Below are positions 35,648 through 44,316 of a stretch of DNA of 64,000 bases, one piece after another; the first letter of the stretch is position 1; every line of letters starts with the position of its first letter. The stretch is taken from positions 62,001 to 126,000 of the forward strand of contig NZ_VRYZ01000007.1 in the NCBI RefSeq assembly GCF_008064635.1. Reading direction: 5' to 3'. The position numbers were made by a program, and so were the translations under genes. This DNA comes from Parahaliea aestuarii. GTDB taxonomy: Bacteria > Pseudomonadota > Gammaproteobacteria > Pseudomonadales > Halieaceae. The notes beneath the pieces were generated by a model. It did no database searches and was not told the DNA's origin. It worked only from the letters and a program-made list of their open reading frames with translations.

Positions 35648-37555
35648 TCAGGCCTTGCCACCCCGGGCAACGAGCGCATCGATCTTGCTCTCGAGAATAG
35701 ACAGCGGCACCGGGCCGTCTTTCAGCACTTCGTCGTGGAAGGCGCGGATATCAAAATCCTCGCCCAGCGCTTGCCGTGCCTTTTCCCGCAGCTCCACGAT
35801 CTTCAGCTTGCCGATCAGGTAGGCGGTGGCCTGCCCGGGCATGGCAATATAGCGCTCGATGGCCTTGGTGGAATCCCCCGCTGAGTTGGGTGTGTTCTCC
35901 AGCAGGTAGTCGATGGCCTGCTCGCGGGTCCAGCGCTTGCTGTGAATGCCGGTGTCCACTACCAGGCGACAGGCGCGCCACAGCTCCATGGCCAGACGGC
36001 CGAAGTCGGAGTACGGATCCTGGTAGAAGCCCATCTCTTTCGGCAGCTGCTCGGTGTACAGGCCCCAACCTTCGGTGTAGGCGGTAAAGCTGGCGTACTT
36101 CTGGAAGTCGGGAATACCGTCAAGCTCTACCGAGATAGCGCGCTGCATGTGGTGGCCCGGAATACCCTCGTGATAGGCCAGGGCCTCCATCTGGTACTTG
36201 GGCATGTCCATCATGTTGTAGAGGTTGGCGTAGTAGATGCCGGGACGTGAACCGTCGGCAGGCGGGCCATTGTAGAAGGCCTTGCCCGCGGACTGTTCGC
36301 GGAAGGGCTCGACTCGCTTTACCACCAGCTCCGCTTCGGGAATCAGGCCGAACTGCTCCGGGATGTGCTCGCGCATCACGTCGATCAGGCGCGTAGCCTC
36401 TGCCAGGTACTCCGCGCGCCCCTCGTCGGTGTTGGGGTAGTAAAACTGTTTGTCAGTCCGCATGTACTCGAAAAAGTCGACCAGAGTGCCGTCGAAACCC
36501 ACCGCATCCTTAATGGCATTCATTTCCTTGTGAATGCGCGCCACCTCCCGCAGGCCGATGTCGTGTACTTCGTCTGCGCTCAGGTCGGTGGTAGTAAACC
36601 AGCGCAGGCGTTCGGCGTAGAAGGCATCGCCGTTCTTGAACTTCCACACGCCGTCATCGCCTGAGGCCTTGGTCGCCTGTTTCTCGATCGCTGCGATGAG
36701 TTTTTCGTAGGCGGGTTTGACGACATCGACCAGTGCTGTTTTAGCCGCATCGAGCAGGCGCTGGCGCTCGTCGTCGCCGATCTCCAGTGCCGCAACCTTG
36801 GCCTGGAAGTCCGCCCACAGAGTTGAGTCCTCGGCGGATTCCTCGAACGGCACGCCGCTAATGACATTTTTCGAGGCCTGCAACATGGGCGGGTACTGCC
36901 AGTCCGCCAGTAGCAGGTTCTGTTGTTCGCGAATGGCCATCTGTTCGATGACCTCGTCAAACCAGGTGCCGACATTGCTCAGGCGGCCGATGTAATCCTC
37001 GGCATCCTTCACGCTCTTTACGGTGTGAATATTGATCAGGTTGCTGGCCACCTGGGTATGGGGGCCACGGAACTGCTGAATTACAAACTTGTGATGGCGG
37101 AAGTTGTCACTGTCGATCTGGCGCTCCAGATCCAGTTTGTAAAGATCGTAGGACAGTTGCTCGGAGGGGCTCAGGGCGGCGCGGTCGAAGCCGCTGATCT
37201 GTTCCAGCCGCGCCTCGAGGATGGCTCTCTCCTCCTCGTAGTATTCCTCGGAGTCCGGGTCCCACTGGTCATTGTTGAGCTTGATGCCGCGGTAACTGGC
37301 GCTCATCGGGTGGCGGGCCATGTCCACCGCGTAGTTCTCATCCAGGAAGGTGCGGAAGGCGGCACTGACATCGGCATCAGCGCTGGTCGGAGCCGGCCCG
37401 GCATCCGCCACGGATGCTGCCTGGGTCGCTTGCGGGGCCTCGGCCCCTGCCTTTTCTTCCTCTTTGGAACAGGCGCTCAGCAGCAGGGCACCCATCCCCG
37501 CCACGGCCACAGCTTGGGCTAGTTTTCTCAAAACGGATCCTCTCGTCGTATACAT
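35648..37555 (-). CDS. DUF885 family lipoprotein, putative metallopeptidase
   Basis: A 635-residue lipoprotein with a signal ending LLLSACSKEEEK. The bulk is a DUF885 domain; these have a thermolysin-like zinc site, seen as HEGIPGHHMQ in the C-terminal third, with a downstream Glu in TAYTEGWGLYTEQL. The family is described as putative carboxypeptidases. It is expected to face the periplasm and cleave peptides. The start is uncertain: ATG 37555 lacks a good ribosome-binding site, while TTG 37531 has AGAGG seven bases upstream and gives a more compact signal. A 420-base AT-richer gap with a possible Pho box lies upstream. Confidence 0.9.
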   Translation of the reverse strand: MYTTRGSVLRKLAQAVAVAGMGALLLSACSKEEEKAGAEAPQATQAASVADAGPAPTSADADVSAAFRTFLDENYAVDMARHPMSASYRGIKLNNDQWDPDSEEYYEEERAILEARLEQISGFDRAALSPSEQLSYDLYKLDLERQIDSDNFRHHKFVIQQFRGPHTQVASNLINIHTVKSVKDAEDYIGRLSNVGTWFDEVIEQMAIREQQNLLLADWQYPPMLQASKNVISGVPFEESAEDSTLWADFQAKVAALEIGDDERQRLLDAAKTALVDVVKPAYEKLIAAIEKQATKASGDDGVWKFKNGDAFYAERLRWFTTTDLSADEVHDIGLREVARIHKEMNAIKDAVGFDGTLVDFFEYMRTDKQFYYPNTDEGRAEYLAEATRLIDVMREHIPEQFGLIPEAELVVKRVEPFREQSAGKAFYNGPPADGSRPGIYYANLYNMMDMPKYQMEALAYHEGIPGHHMQRAISVELDGIPDFQKYASFTAYTEGWGLYTEQLPKEMGFYQDPYSDFGRLAMELWRACRLVVDTGIHSKRWTREQAIDYLLENTPNSAGDSTKAIERYIAMPGQATAYLIGKLKIVELREKARQALGEDFDIRAFHDEVLKDGPVPLSILESKIDALVARGGKA

Positions 37556-37975
37556 CGTCTTACACAGTGGGGAATATCGAATATTGCAGGACATGTCCGG
37601 CAAAGTTGGGGGCATCATCCCCCAGCGGGCAGCTGATTTCCAGTTTGGAGGGCGCTGCGCCAGGCATGGGAATTGTCCCGAACTCCACTCCCCCGTTGAC
37701 CCGCGCAACGCCCGCCAGTAGCCACGACGGCCCTCAAGGCGAGTCGAAGAAGAATATAACCTCATGATTTTAAAATGTTTTTACCAATACAAAAGGTCAT
37801 ACACGATAAATATGAAATTATTATGACAACTGCATGACAGTGATAGATGCACCGCGAAAGACCGCCGTATGATGATTCTCGACACGGCGGGAAGCTGTCC
37901 TGCCACAACAACAATGCGCCGCGAGGCGCCGATACCAGCCGTTACCAAAACGGCGGCTCTGGAGGTACACACACG
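37556..37975. other. 420-base gap with AT-rich centre
   Basis: No gene is seen. The stretch separates the divergent DUF885 and orphan secreted-protein genes. Bases about 37755-37850 are much richer in A and T than the rest of the window and hold a possible Pho box (37823-37840), so the promoters of both genes probably lie here. Confidence 0.6.
37823..37840 (-). promoter_or_regulatory. Possible Pho box
   Basis: On the minus strand CTGTCAT-GCAG-TTGTCAT is two 7-bp repeats at the 11-bp period of PhoB sites (consensus CTGTCAT-n4-CTGTCAT). A CATATT -10-like hexamer follows nine bases after the second repeat, towards the DUF885 gene, about 250 bases from its start. Confidence 0.45.
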
Positions 37976-38311
37976 ATGAAAACATTGACCAAGCTAGTCG
38001 CCCTGTCAGTCCTGCCCCTGCTCACAGCAGGCGCCTGGGCGGAAGTCACACAGGACTGCATCGTTGAAGGCACAGTGAACAAACAGAAAGCCCGCGAAAC
38101 CGGCAAGGATGTCTACGTCAGTTTCCACTCCGCCAGCCGCGCCAGCGACGACGCCAGCTGCCAGCTCAACCGCCGGGGCAGCCGGGTGGTCTTCAAGGAG
38201 CCGCGCAACGCACTGATCGAAAACGCCCCGGACGGCGCCACCGTCCAGTACCGCTACACCGAACTGAATCACCAGCAGGGTGAGTGGACGCTGCTGAACG
38301 TTTCGCTGTAA
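37976..38311 (+). CDS. Orphan exported 111-aa protein with two Cys
   Basis: I do not recognise this protein. It has a clear signal peptide (KTLTKLVALSVLPLLTAGAWA, cleavage before EVTQ) and a mature part of about 89 residues with exactly two Cys, in QDCIVEG and ASCQLNR, that could form one disulfide. The mature part looks beta-rich, with polar turns. Start ATG 37976 has GGAGGT ten bases upstream. It is monocistronic: the next gene, chrA, converges. It is likely periplasmic; no function can be assigned. Confidence 0.75.
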   Translation: MKTLTKLVALSVLPLLTAGAWAEVTQDCIVEGTVNKQKARETGKDVYVSFHSASRASDDASCQLNRRGSRVVFKEPRNALIENAPDGATVQYRYTELNHQQGEWTLLNVSL

Positions 38312-38321
38312 ACAAGCACGC

Positions 38322-39482
38322 TCAATACAGCAAAGCGCCCACCAAAGCGAAAGCAGCCACCAGCAGGAGCAGGGGCAGCCGCCAGAACCACAGCGCGGCG
38401 ATACCAGCCAGCACCAGGCCGACATCGACTGCACTGTGGATGCTGGATTGCCACAGGGGCCGGTATAGCGCCGCCAGCAGCAGTCCAACCACCACGGCAT
38501 TGACTCCGGCAACGGCCCCGGCCACACGCCGGCGCCTGGACAGGGTCGCCCAGCGCCCCTGCAAACCCAGCAGCAGCAGGAAACCAGGCAGGAAGATCCC
38601 CGCCACGGCCAGCAGGGCACCGGCAAGCGGCAGTTGCGGGTTCAGCAGTGCACCGAGGTAGGCAGACAGGGAAAACATGGGGCCCGGCACCGCCTGGGCG
38701 GCGGCATAACCGAGCAGAAAGTCATCGGCCGGGAGACTCCCCGCCAGCCCCTGCTGCAGTAGCGGCAGTACCACGTGGCCACCCCCGAAAACCAGGCTAC
38801 CCGCCTGGAAGAAAGCGTTGAACAGGGTTGATAGCGGCTGGTCGGCGACCAGGGGCAGCAACAGGAACAGGGCGGCGAAACAGACCAGCGGCGGCCATTG
38901 CCAGCGCCCGTCCGCCGCTGTTCCTGCAGTTTCCTTACGCTCGCAAAGCAACCAGCCACCGACCGCAGCGCCACTCAGCAACACCAGGTACTGCGCCCAC
39001 ATCCGGCTCGACAGCAACAGCACGACGGTAGCCAGTAGCGCTAGCAACAGGGCAACTCGCCGCCGACAATACATGCGGCCCATCTGCCATACGGCATCGG
39101 CGACCACCACCACCGCGAGCAGCTTCATACCCTGGGCAACCCCCGCCAGGGGCCCTGCCATGACATCGGCGCCCCACACGGCCAGCAGGTACATCAACAC
39201 CAGTGAGGGCAAGCTGAAACCGATGAATGCACACAGGGCACCCGCCAACCCGGCACGCTGCCGGCCGATGGCAAAGCCGAGCTGGCTGGATGCCGGCCCC
39301 GGTAGAAACTGGCACAAGGCGAGCAGATCGCCAAACTGCCGCTCGTCCAGCCATTGCAGGCGCTCGACAAAAGCGCGCCGAAAATAGCCGATGTGTGCGG
39401 CGGGGCCGCCAAAACTGACGCAACCCAGCAACAGAAAGCGCCACAGTACGGGCCAGGGTGAATGGCGTGTGCTCGAGCTCAC
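38322..39482 (-). CDS. chrA: Chromate transporter (ChrA/CHR family)
   Basis: A long-chain CHR-family membrane protein of 386 residues, made of two homologous halves with about ten to twelve helices. CHR patterns occur in both: GCVSFGGPAAHIGYFRRAFVE (in part) with LCQFLPGPASSQLGF in the first, and GSLVFGGGHVVLPLL with GYAAAQAVPGPMFSLSAYLG in the second. ChrA exports chromate by proton antiport; some members move other anions. No chrB regulator is nearby. It ends 10 bases from the convergent orphan secreted gene, and a DUF202 gene ends 18 bases upstream of its start. Confidence 0.9.
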   Translation of the reverse strand: MSSSTRHSPWPVLWRFLLLGCVSFGGPAAHIGYFRRAFVERLQWLDERQFGDLLALCQFLPGPASSQLGFAIGRQRAGLAGALCAFIGFSLPSLVLMYLLAVWGADVMAGPLAGVAQGMKLLAVVVVADAVWQMGRMYCRRRVALLLALLATVVLLLSSRMWAQYLVLLSGAAVGGWLLCERKETAGTAADGRWQWPPLVCFAALFLLLPLVADQPLSTLFNAFFQAGSLVFGGGHVVLPLLQQGLAGSLPADDFLLGYAAAQAVPGPMFSLSAYLGALLNPQLPLAGALLAVAGIFLPGFLLLLGLQGRWATLSRRRRVAGAVAGVNAVVVGLLLAALYRPLWQSSIHSAVDVGLVLAGIAALWFWRLPLLLLVAAFALVGALLY

Positions 39483-39500
39483 GGCGGACTGAATCCCGGG

Positions 39501-39848
39501 TCAGACCAGCGCCACCACTGCGCTGATGACGATATTGAGGCCGATAGCCAGCAGCCCGGTAATGTAGAGCACCTTCGGTGCCGAGGGGGAAGGCAGTTCC
39601 TGCTCGCCCAGGCGGGCGATGGACAGGCGGGTCTGCCAGAAAGACACCATCGACATTCCCACCACCAGCAGACACATCCCGAGCAGGGCGCCCTCGGCCA
39701 GGAGCAGCGCATCGGAATCGATGGCGTCTTCTATCCCGAACTTCTTGATCAGGAAAGCCAGCGCCAAAATAGAAAGCTGGGTGCGCACCCAGGCCAGATA
39801 GGTGCGCTCAATGGCGTAGTAAACCCGCGGATCCTGCAGATAGGCCAC
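39501..39848 (-). CDS. DUF202 (YidH-type) membrane protein
   Basis: A 115-residue protein with three membrane helices (about 26-40, 50-70 and 92-113) and the DUF202 N-terminus, VYYAIERTYLAWVRTQLSILALAFLI in part. The R-T-x-L-A-W-x-R-T pattern is the family signature. Function is unknown. It starts nine bases after the rimK stop and would be co-transcribed with rimK and chrA. Confidence 0.88.
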   Translation of the reverse strand: MAYLQDPRVYYAIERTYLAWVRTQLSILALAFLIKKFGIEDAIDSDALLLAEGALLGMCLLVVGMSMVSFWQTRLSIARLGEQELPSPSAPKVLYITGLLAIGLNIVISAVVALV

Positions 39849-39857
39849 GGGCCAGCC

Positions 39858-40775
39858 CTAGCCCCGACCCCTGGGCTTGTTGGGGCCGGCCTGGGAGTCC
39901 TTTTCGACGTAATCGATGATCTTGCTCGCCACATTGATGCCGGTGGCGGTCTCGATACCTTCCAGGCCGGGCGAAGAGTTCACCTCGATCACCAGCGGGC
40001 CGTGGGCCGAGCGCAGGATATCCACCCCCGCCAGGTCCAGCCCCATGACCTTGGCGGCGCGAATGGCGAGGCGTCGCTCTTCGGGCTGCAGTTTGATCAC
40101 CTCGGCGGTGCCGCCGCGGTGCAGGTTGGAGCGGTACTCTCCCTTGCTCGCCTTGCGCTGCATGGCGGCGATCACTTTCTCTCCCACCACAAAACAGCGA
40201 ATGTCGGAGCCGCCGGCCTCCTTGATGAATTCCTGCACCAGGAAGTCGGAACCGATCCCGCGGAAGGCGTTGATCAGCGCCTCGGCGGCTTTCTTGGTTT
40301 CCGCCAGCAGCACGCCGTTACCGTGGGTGCTGTTGGTCAGTTTGAGAATCAGGGGCGCACCGCCCACCGACTCTATCAGGTGATCCGTGGCCCGCGCCGA
40401 GTGCGCATAGGCAGTAACGGGCTGGCCGATCCCGCGCCGGGCCAGCAACTGGTGCGCCCGCAGCTTGTCGCGGGAGCGGGTGATGGCAATGGACTCATTG
40501 ATCGAATAGGTGTGGCCCACCTCGAACTGGCGCAACACGGCGCAACCATAGGCGGTCACACTGGCACCGATGCGCGGGATCACAGCCTCAAAAGCCACCG
40601 GCTCCACCTGGTCGGCGGAGCGCTGGTAATACACCGTGGGATCGTTGGCAGTGATGTTCATATAGCACTTGAGCACGTCGATAACGCGCACTTCGTGCCC
40701 TCGCGTCTGGGCCTCTTCCACCAGACGCCGGGTGGAGTAGAGGTTCCGATTGCGGGAAAGAATACCTATTTTCAT
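39858..40775 (-). CDS. rimK: RimK, ribosomal protein S6 glutamate ligase
   Basis: An ATP-grasp ligase of 305 residues that adds glutamates to the C-terminus of ribosomal protein S6 and can also make poly-glutamate. The RimK-specific N-terminus [20 protein letters not shown] (in part) is present, the ATP-grasp core has [20 protein letters not shown] (in part), and the metal-binding end is [20 protein letters not shown] 40775 fits the family start; the frame upstream is open but unrelated. A second ATP-grasp RimK relative of the RLAN type lies at 50124. Confidence 0.94.
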   Translation of the reverse strand: MKIGILSRNRNLYSTRRLVEEAQTRGHEVRVIDVLKCYMNITANDPTVYYQRSADQVEPVAFEAVIPRIGASVTAYGCAVLRQFEVGHTYSINESIAITRSRDKLRAHQLLARRGIGQPVTAYAHSARATDHLIESVGGAPLILKLTNSTHGNGVLLAETKKAAEALINAFRGIGSDFLVQEFIKEAGGSDIRCFVVGEKVIAAMQRKASKGEYRSNLHRGGTAEVIKLQPEERRLAIRAAKVMGLDLAGVDILRSAHGPLVIEVNSSPGLEGIETATGINVASKIIDYVEKDSQAGPNKPRGRG

Positions 40776-40958
40776 AAACCTGCCTGGTTGGTGAATGTGC
40801 AGCGGGTACCCGGGATCACCGGGACGCATTCCGCGCCGCCTCAAAACAGACTATAGGGGCCACTTTCAGAGAACGCAAAGCGGGCCCGTCAGCCGCTCGG
40901 GAAAGGCGGCGCATTATCCACGAATGGCCGCCACTGGCAATGAAAGTTCCAGCGGCGC

Positions 40959-41654
40959 TTAACTGGCCAAAGCAAAGTCCACTGCCATTGCGGCGTGGAC
41001 TGCGGTCGTATCGAGCAGGCACACGGCGCTGTGCTCCTGCTGCACCAGCAGGCCGATCTCGGTACAGCCGAGCACCACGGCCTCGGCGCCGCGGGCGGCC
41101 AGTGTATCGATAATGCGCAGGTACTCGCCGCGTGAGGCATCGAGCACCTGCCCCTGGCACAGCTCCTCGTAAATAATACGGTGCACTACAGCGCGATCAT
41201 CCGCCTCGGGCACCAGGGTCGAGATGCCAAAACCGCTGCTCAGGCGCTCGCGGTAGAAGTCCTGTTCCATGGTGAATGCCGTGCCGAGCAGGCCAATCTG
41301 GGTAACACCCTGCGCCGCCAGGGCTTTACCTGCGGCATCGGCGATATGCAGCAGGGGCAAATCCACTGCGGCCTCGATCTCCGGCGCCACCTTGTGCATG
41401 GTATTGGTACAGATCATCACGCAGTCCGCCCCGGCCGCGGCAACCCTGCCCGCGCCATCCACCAGCAGTGCCGTGGCGCCCGACCAGTCGTCCGCGCCCT
41501 GCAGGTCGGCCAGTTCCTGGAAATCGACGCTGTCGAGCACGATGCGCGCGGAATGCAGGCCACCCAGCGCCTTCTGCACTCCCTGGTTGATCAGGCGGTA
41601 ATAGGTCTGGGTGCTCTCCCAGCTCATGCCCCCCAGCAGACCAATGGTCTTCAT
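40959..41654 (-). CDS. Aspartate/glutamate racemase-family protein, YgeA-like
   Basis: A PLP-independent racemase of 231 residues. It has KTIGLLGGMSWESTQTYYR at the N-terminus, the first catalytic position in ICTNTMHK as Thr rather than Cys, and the second as Cys in VVLGCTEIGLL. This Thr/Cys pair is known from E. coli YgeA, a broad-specificity amino-acid racemase that is less sensitive to which residue is at the first site. The enzyme would make D-amino acids in the cytoplasm. A CBS protein gene lies nine bases upstream on the same strand, and the racemase is followed by rimK after 183 bases. Confidence 0.9.
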   Translation of the reverse strand: MKTIGLLGGMSWESTQTYYRLINQGVQKALGGLHSARIVLDSVDFQELADLQGADDWSGATALLVDGAGRVAAAGADCVMICTNTMHKVAPEIEAAVDLPLLHIADAAGKALAAQGVTQIGLLGTAFTMEQDFYRERLSSGFGISTLVPEADDRAVVHRIIYEELCQGQVLDASRGEYLRIIDTLAARGAEAVVLGCTEIGLLVQQEHSAVCLLDTTAVHAAMAVDFALAS

Positions 41655-41663
41655 GAAAGTACC

Positions 41664-42095
41664 TCAACCACCACGCTGGTCGAGGACTTTGCGGCGGCTG
41701 TGCTCCATCAGGGCCCACAGCACATTGTTGGAACTGACCTGCCCCACCAGCTTGCCACCCTCCACTACGGGGCGCCGGCGCTGGCGGGTGTCCACCATGG
41801 CCTGGGCCACCTCGACAATGCTGGTTTCGGAGGTGCAGGTCTGGACATCGCCGTCCATCGCGTCCTCTACCAGCTTGTGCTCCGGGTCGCCATCGTTGTA
41901 AATGGCGGTCAGCACGGCGCGGATACAATCCAGTTCCGACAGGATGCCCACCACTGCGCCCTCGCCATTGGTGACAGTTAGTCCGGTGAGCTTGTACTCC
42001 AGAATCATGGAGATCGCCTTCACCAGATTCTCGTCCTGGCGGATGGTCAGGGGGTTGCGGTGCATGCAGTCGCGGATCTTGGTCGGGTTCGCCAT
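41664..42095 (-). CDS. CBS-pair protein
   Basis: A 143-residue cytoplasmic protein made of two CBS domains (about 8-66 and 80-138). Typical strands are RDCMHRNPLTIRQDENLVKA and GLTVTNGEGAVVGILSELD in the first, and ETSIVEVAQAMVDTRQRRRPVVEGGKLVG (in part) in the second. CBS pairs bind adenosine nucleotides and usually regulate another protein. It lies nine bases before the racemase gene, which may be its partner; this is inference. Confidence 0.88.
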   Translation of the reverse strand: MANPTKIRDCMHRNPLTIRQDENLVKAISMILEYKLTGLTVTNGEGAVVGILSELDCIRAVLTAIYNDGDPEHKLVEDAMDGDVQTCTSETSIVEVAQAMVDTRQRRRPVVEGGKLVGQVSSNNVLWALMEHSRRKVLDQRGG

Positions 42096-42142
42096 GGCGA
42101 TTCTCCAGTGTTGGAACGATAGAGCGATTGTATATCAGGCGG

Positions 42143-44284
42143 TCAATCGGACGCGCCAATCGTCAGCCCCAGGTGCGCGGCCATAAAGGCCCACATATCA
42201 GCGTACTCGCGAATCAGCATGGAAGTCGGTTTACCGGCTCCGTGTCCGGCGCGAGTCTGGATGCGTATCAGCACCGGCTCGTCGCCAGACTGTGCATCCT
42301 GCAGGCGGGCGATGTATTTGAAGCTGTGCCCCGGCACTACCCGGTCATCGGTATCGGCGGTCGTCACCAGCACCGCGGGATAATCACCGCCCTTCTGGAT
42401 ATTGTGATAGGGCGAGTAGGCGTAGAGGGCCTTGAATTCCTCCGGGTTGTCGGACGAACCGTAGTCATCCACCCAGAAGCGACCGGCGGTAAAGCGCTGG
42501 AAACGCAGCATGTCCATGACCCCGACCGCCGGAATCGCAGCGGCAAAAAGGTCGGGCCGTTGGTTGACCACCGCCCCCACCAGCAGGCCGCCGTTGCTGC
42601 CGCCGTAAATACCGAGGTGTTCCGGGCTGGTGTACTTCTCTGCCTCGAGGTATTCCGCCGCGGCGATAAAGTCGTCAAACACGTTCTGCTTCTGCAGTTT
42701 GGTCCCCGCCCTGTGCCAGGCTTCACCATACTCGCCGCCGCCGCGCAGGTTGGCCTGGGCGTACACCCCGCCCAGATCCATCCACGCCAGGCGTGTCACC
42801 GAGAACGTCGGGGTCAGGGAAATATTGAAACCGCCGTAGCCGTACAACAGGGTGGGATTGCTGCCATCCAGCTTGAGCCCCTTGCGGTGGGCGATAAACA
42901 TCGGCACCCGGGTACCATCGGCGGAGGAGTAGAACACCTGTTTGACCACAAAGTCATCCGGGTTGAACGCCAGCTCCGGCGCCAGCGCGACTTCGCTCTT
43001 GCCGCTGTCGACATGGTAGCGATACACCGTCGCGGGGCGATTGAGGGAAGAAAAACTGTAGTAGGTGACAGGATCATCCGGCGCGCTGGCAAAGCCCGAC
43101 ACGGTACCGAGACCGGGCAGGGCCACCTCGCGCAGGGTTTTGCCCTGCAGACTGTGAATGCTCACCTTGCTGTGGGCATCCTGCAGGTAGTCCAGCACCA
43201 GCTTGTCACCCACCAGACTGGCCCCCTGCAGTACCGGTTCCTGCTGTGGCACGACTTCCCGCCAGGTGCCGCCCGCGCCCTGACGCAGATCGTAGCTGAC
43301 TATGCGGCCCCGGGGGGCATCCAGGGTGCTGCGAAACAGGGCGGTATGGTCAACGACCTCGATCAGGGAAAAGTCCGCCCGGAATGCATCCTCAAGGACA
43401 GTGACCCGGCCGGCTTCGTCCTCGAGGTCGATGACTTCCACCCGATAGCGATCATCGGTGCCGATCCAGGTGTTGATGAACAGGTAGCGCCCACTGTGGC
43501 TGACCTCGGCGTTAAAGCCCCAGTCCGGATGATCGGGCCGCGCATAGACCTGCCGGTCCTGGTCCTGGGCCGTGCCCACCCGGTGGAAGTACACCGCCAT
43601 ATCGGTGTTCAGGCTCTGGAACTGCTCGCCCTCGGCCGGTTCCGGATAGCGGCTGTAATAGAAGCCGCTGCCATCCGCCGCCCAGCTGGCATGGGAGAAC
43701 TTGATCCAGCGCAGTTCGTCGTCCAGCACCTTGCCGCTGCCGAGATCCTTTACCCGCCAGGTGCGCCAGTCACTGCCGCCGTCCTGGATGCCATAGGCCA
43801 CATAGCGGCCATCGGGACTGACAGAAACCTCCGCCAGCGCCACAGTACCATCCTGCGACCAGCCGTTCGGATCCAGCACCACCTGCGGATCGACCCCCGG
43901 CTCCCTGCTGCGATACAGCACAGCCTGGTTCTGCAGACCGTCGTTGCGGCTGTAGAAATAGAAGTCACCGTAGCGCCGCGGGGTGGAATAGCGCTCGAAG
44001 TCCCACAGGGCGGTCAGGCGCTGCTCAATCGTCTCGCGCCCCGGCAGGTCGTCCAGGTAGCCGAAAGTGACCTTGTTCTGCGCCTCGACCCAGGCGGCCA
44101 CCTCGGCGGACTCGCGCACATCCTGCTCCAGCCAGCGGTAGGGATCCTGCACGACGGTGCCGTGATAATCATCCTGCTGCTCAACGGTCTGCGTTTTCGG
44201 ATAATCCAGCGCAAGCGCCGGCAATGCGCAGGCTGCAGCCAGGGAAACTGCCGGCAGCAGAACGCGGCTCAAGGGCTTCGACAT
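42143..44284 (-). CDS. Exported prolyl oligopeptidase (S9A family)
   Basis: A serine peptidase of 713 residues with a signal peptide (MSKPLSRVLLPAVSLAAACA..., cleavage near ALAL). Residues about 30-430 form a beta-propeller, and the C-terminal third is an alpha/beta hydrolase with the nucleophile in YGGSNGGLLVG (S563), the Asp in TADTDDRVVPGHS and the His in AGHGAGKP. It cleaves short peptides after Pro, in the periplasm here. ATG 44284 has GGAGAAG five bases upstream. It lies 32 bases after the Pat-like acetyltransferase gene on the same strand. Confidence 0.94.
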   Translation of the reverse strand: MSKPLSRVLLPAVSLAAACALPALALDYPKTQTVEQQDDYHGTVVQDPYRWLEQDVRESAEVAAWVEAQNKVTFGYLDDLPGRETIEQRLTALWDFERYSTPRRYGDFYFYSRNDGLQNQAVLYRSREPGVDPQVVLDPNGWSQDGTVALAEVSVSPDGRYVAYGIQDGGSDWRTWRVKDLGSGKVLDDELRWIKFSHASWAADGSGFYYSRYPEPAEGEQFQSLNTDMAVYFHRVGTAQDQDRQVYARPDHPDWGFNAEVSHSGRYLFINTWIGTDDRYRVEVIDLEDEAGRVTVLEDAFRADFSLIEVVDHTALFRSTLDAPRGRIVSYDLRQGAGGTWREVVPQQEPVLQGASLVGDKLVLDYLQDAHSKVSIHSLQGKTLREVALPGLGTVSGFASAPDDPVTYYSFSSLNRPATVYRYHVDSGKSEVALAPELAFNPDDFVVKQVFYSSADGTRVPMFIAHRKGLKLDGSNPTLLYGYGGFNISLTPTFSVTRLAWMDLGGVYAQANLRGGGEYGEAWHRAGTKLQKQNVFDDFIAAAEYLEAEKYTSPEHLGIYGGSNGGLLVGAVVNQRPDLFAAAIPAVGVMDMLRFQRFTAGRFWVDDYGSSDNPEEFKALYAYSPYHNIQKGGDYPAVLVTTADTDDRVVPGHSFKYIARLQDAQSGDEPVLIRIQTRAGHGAGKPTSMLIREYADMWAFMAAHLGLTIGASD

Positions 44285-44316
44285 GGTCTTCTCCAGAAGG
44301 CAAAGAGGACCTGCGA

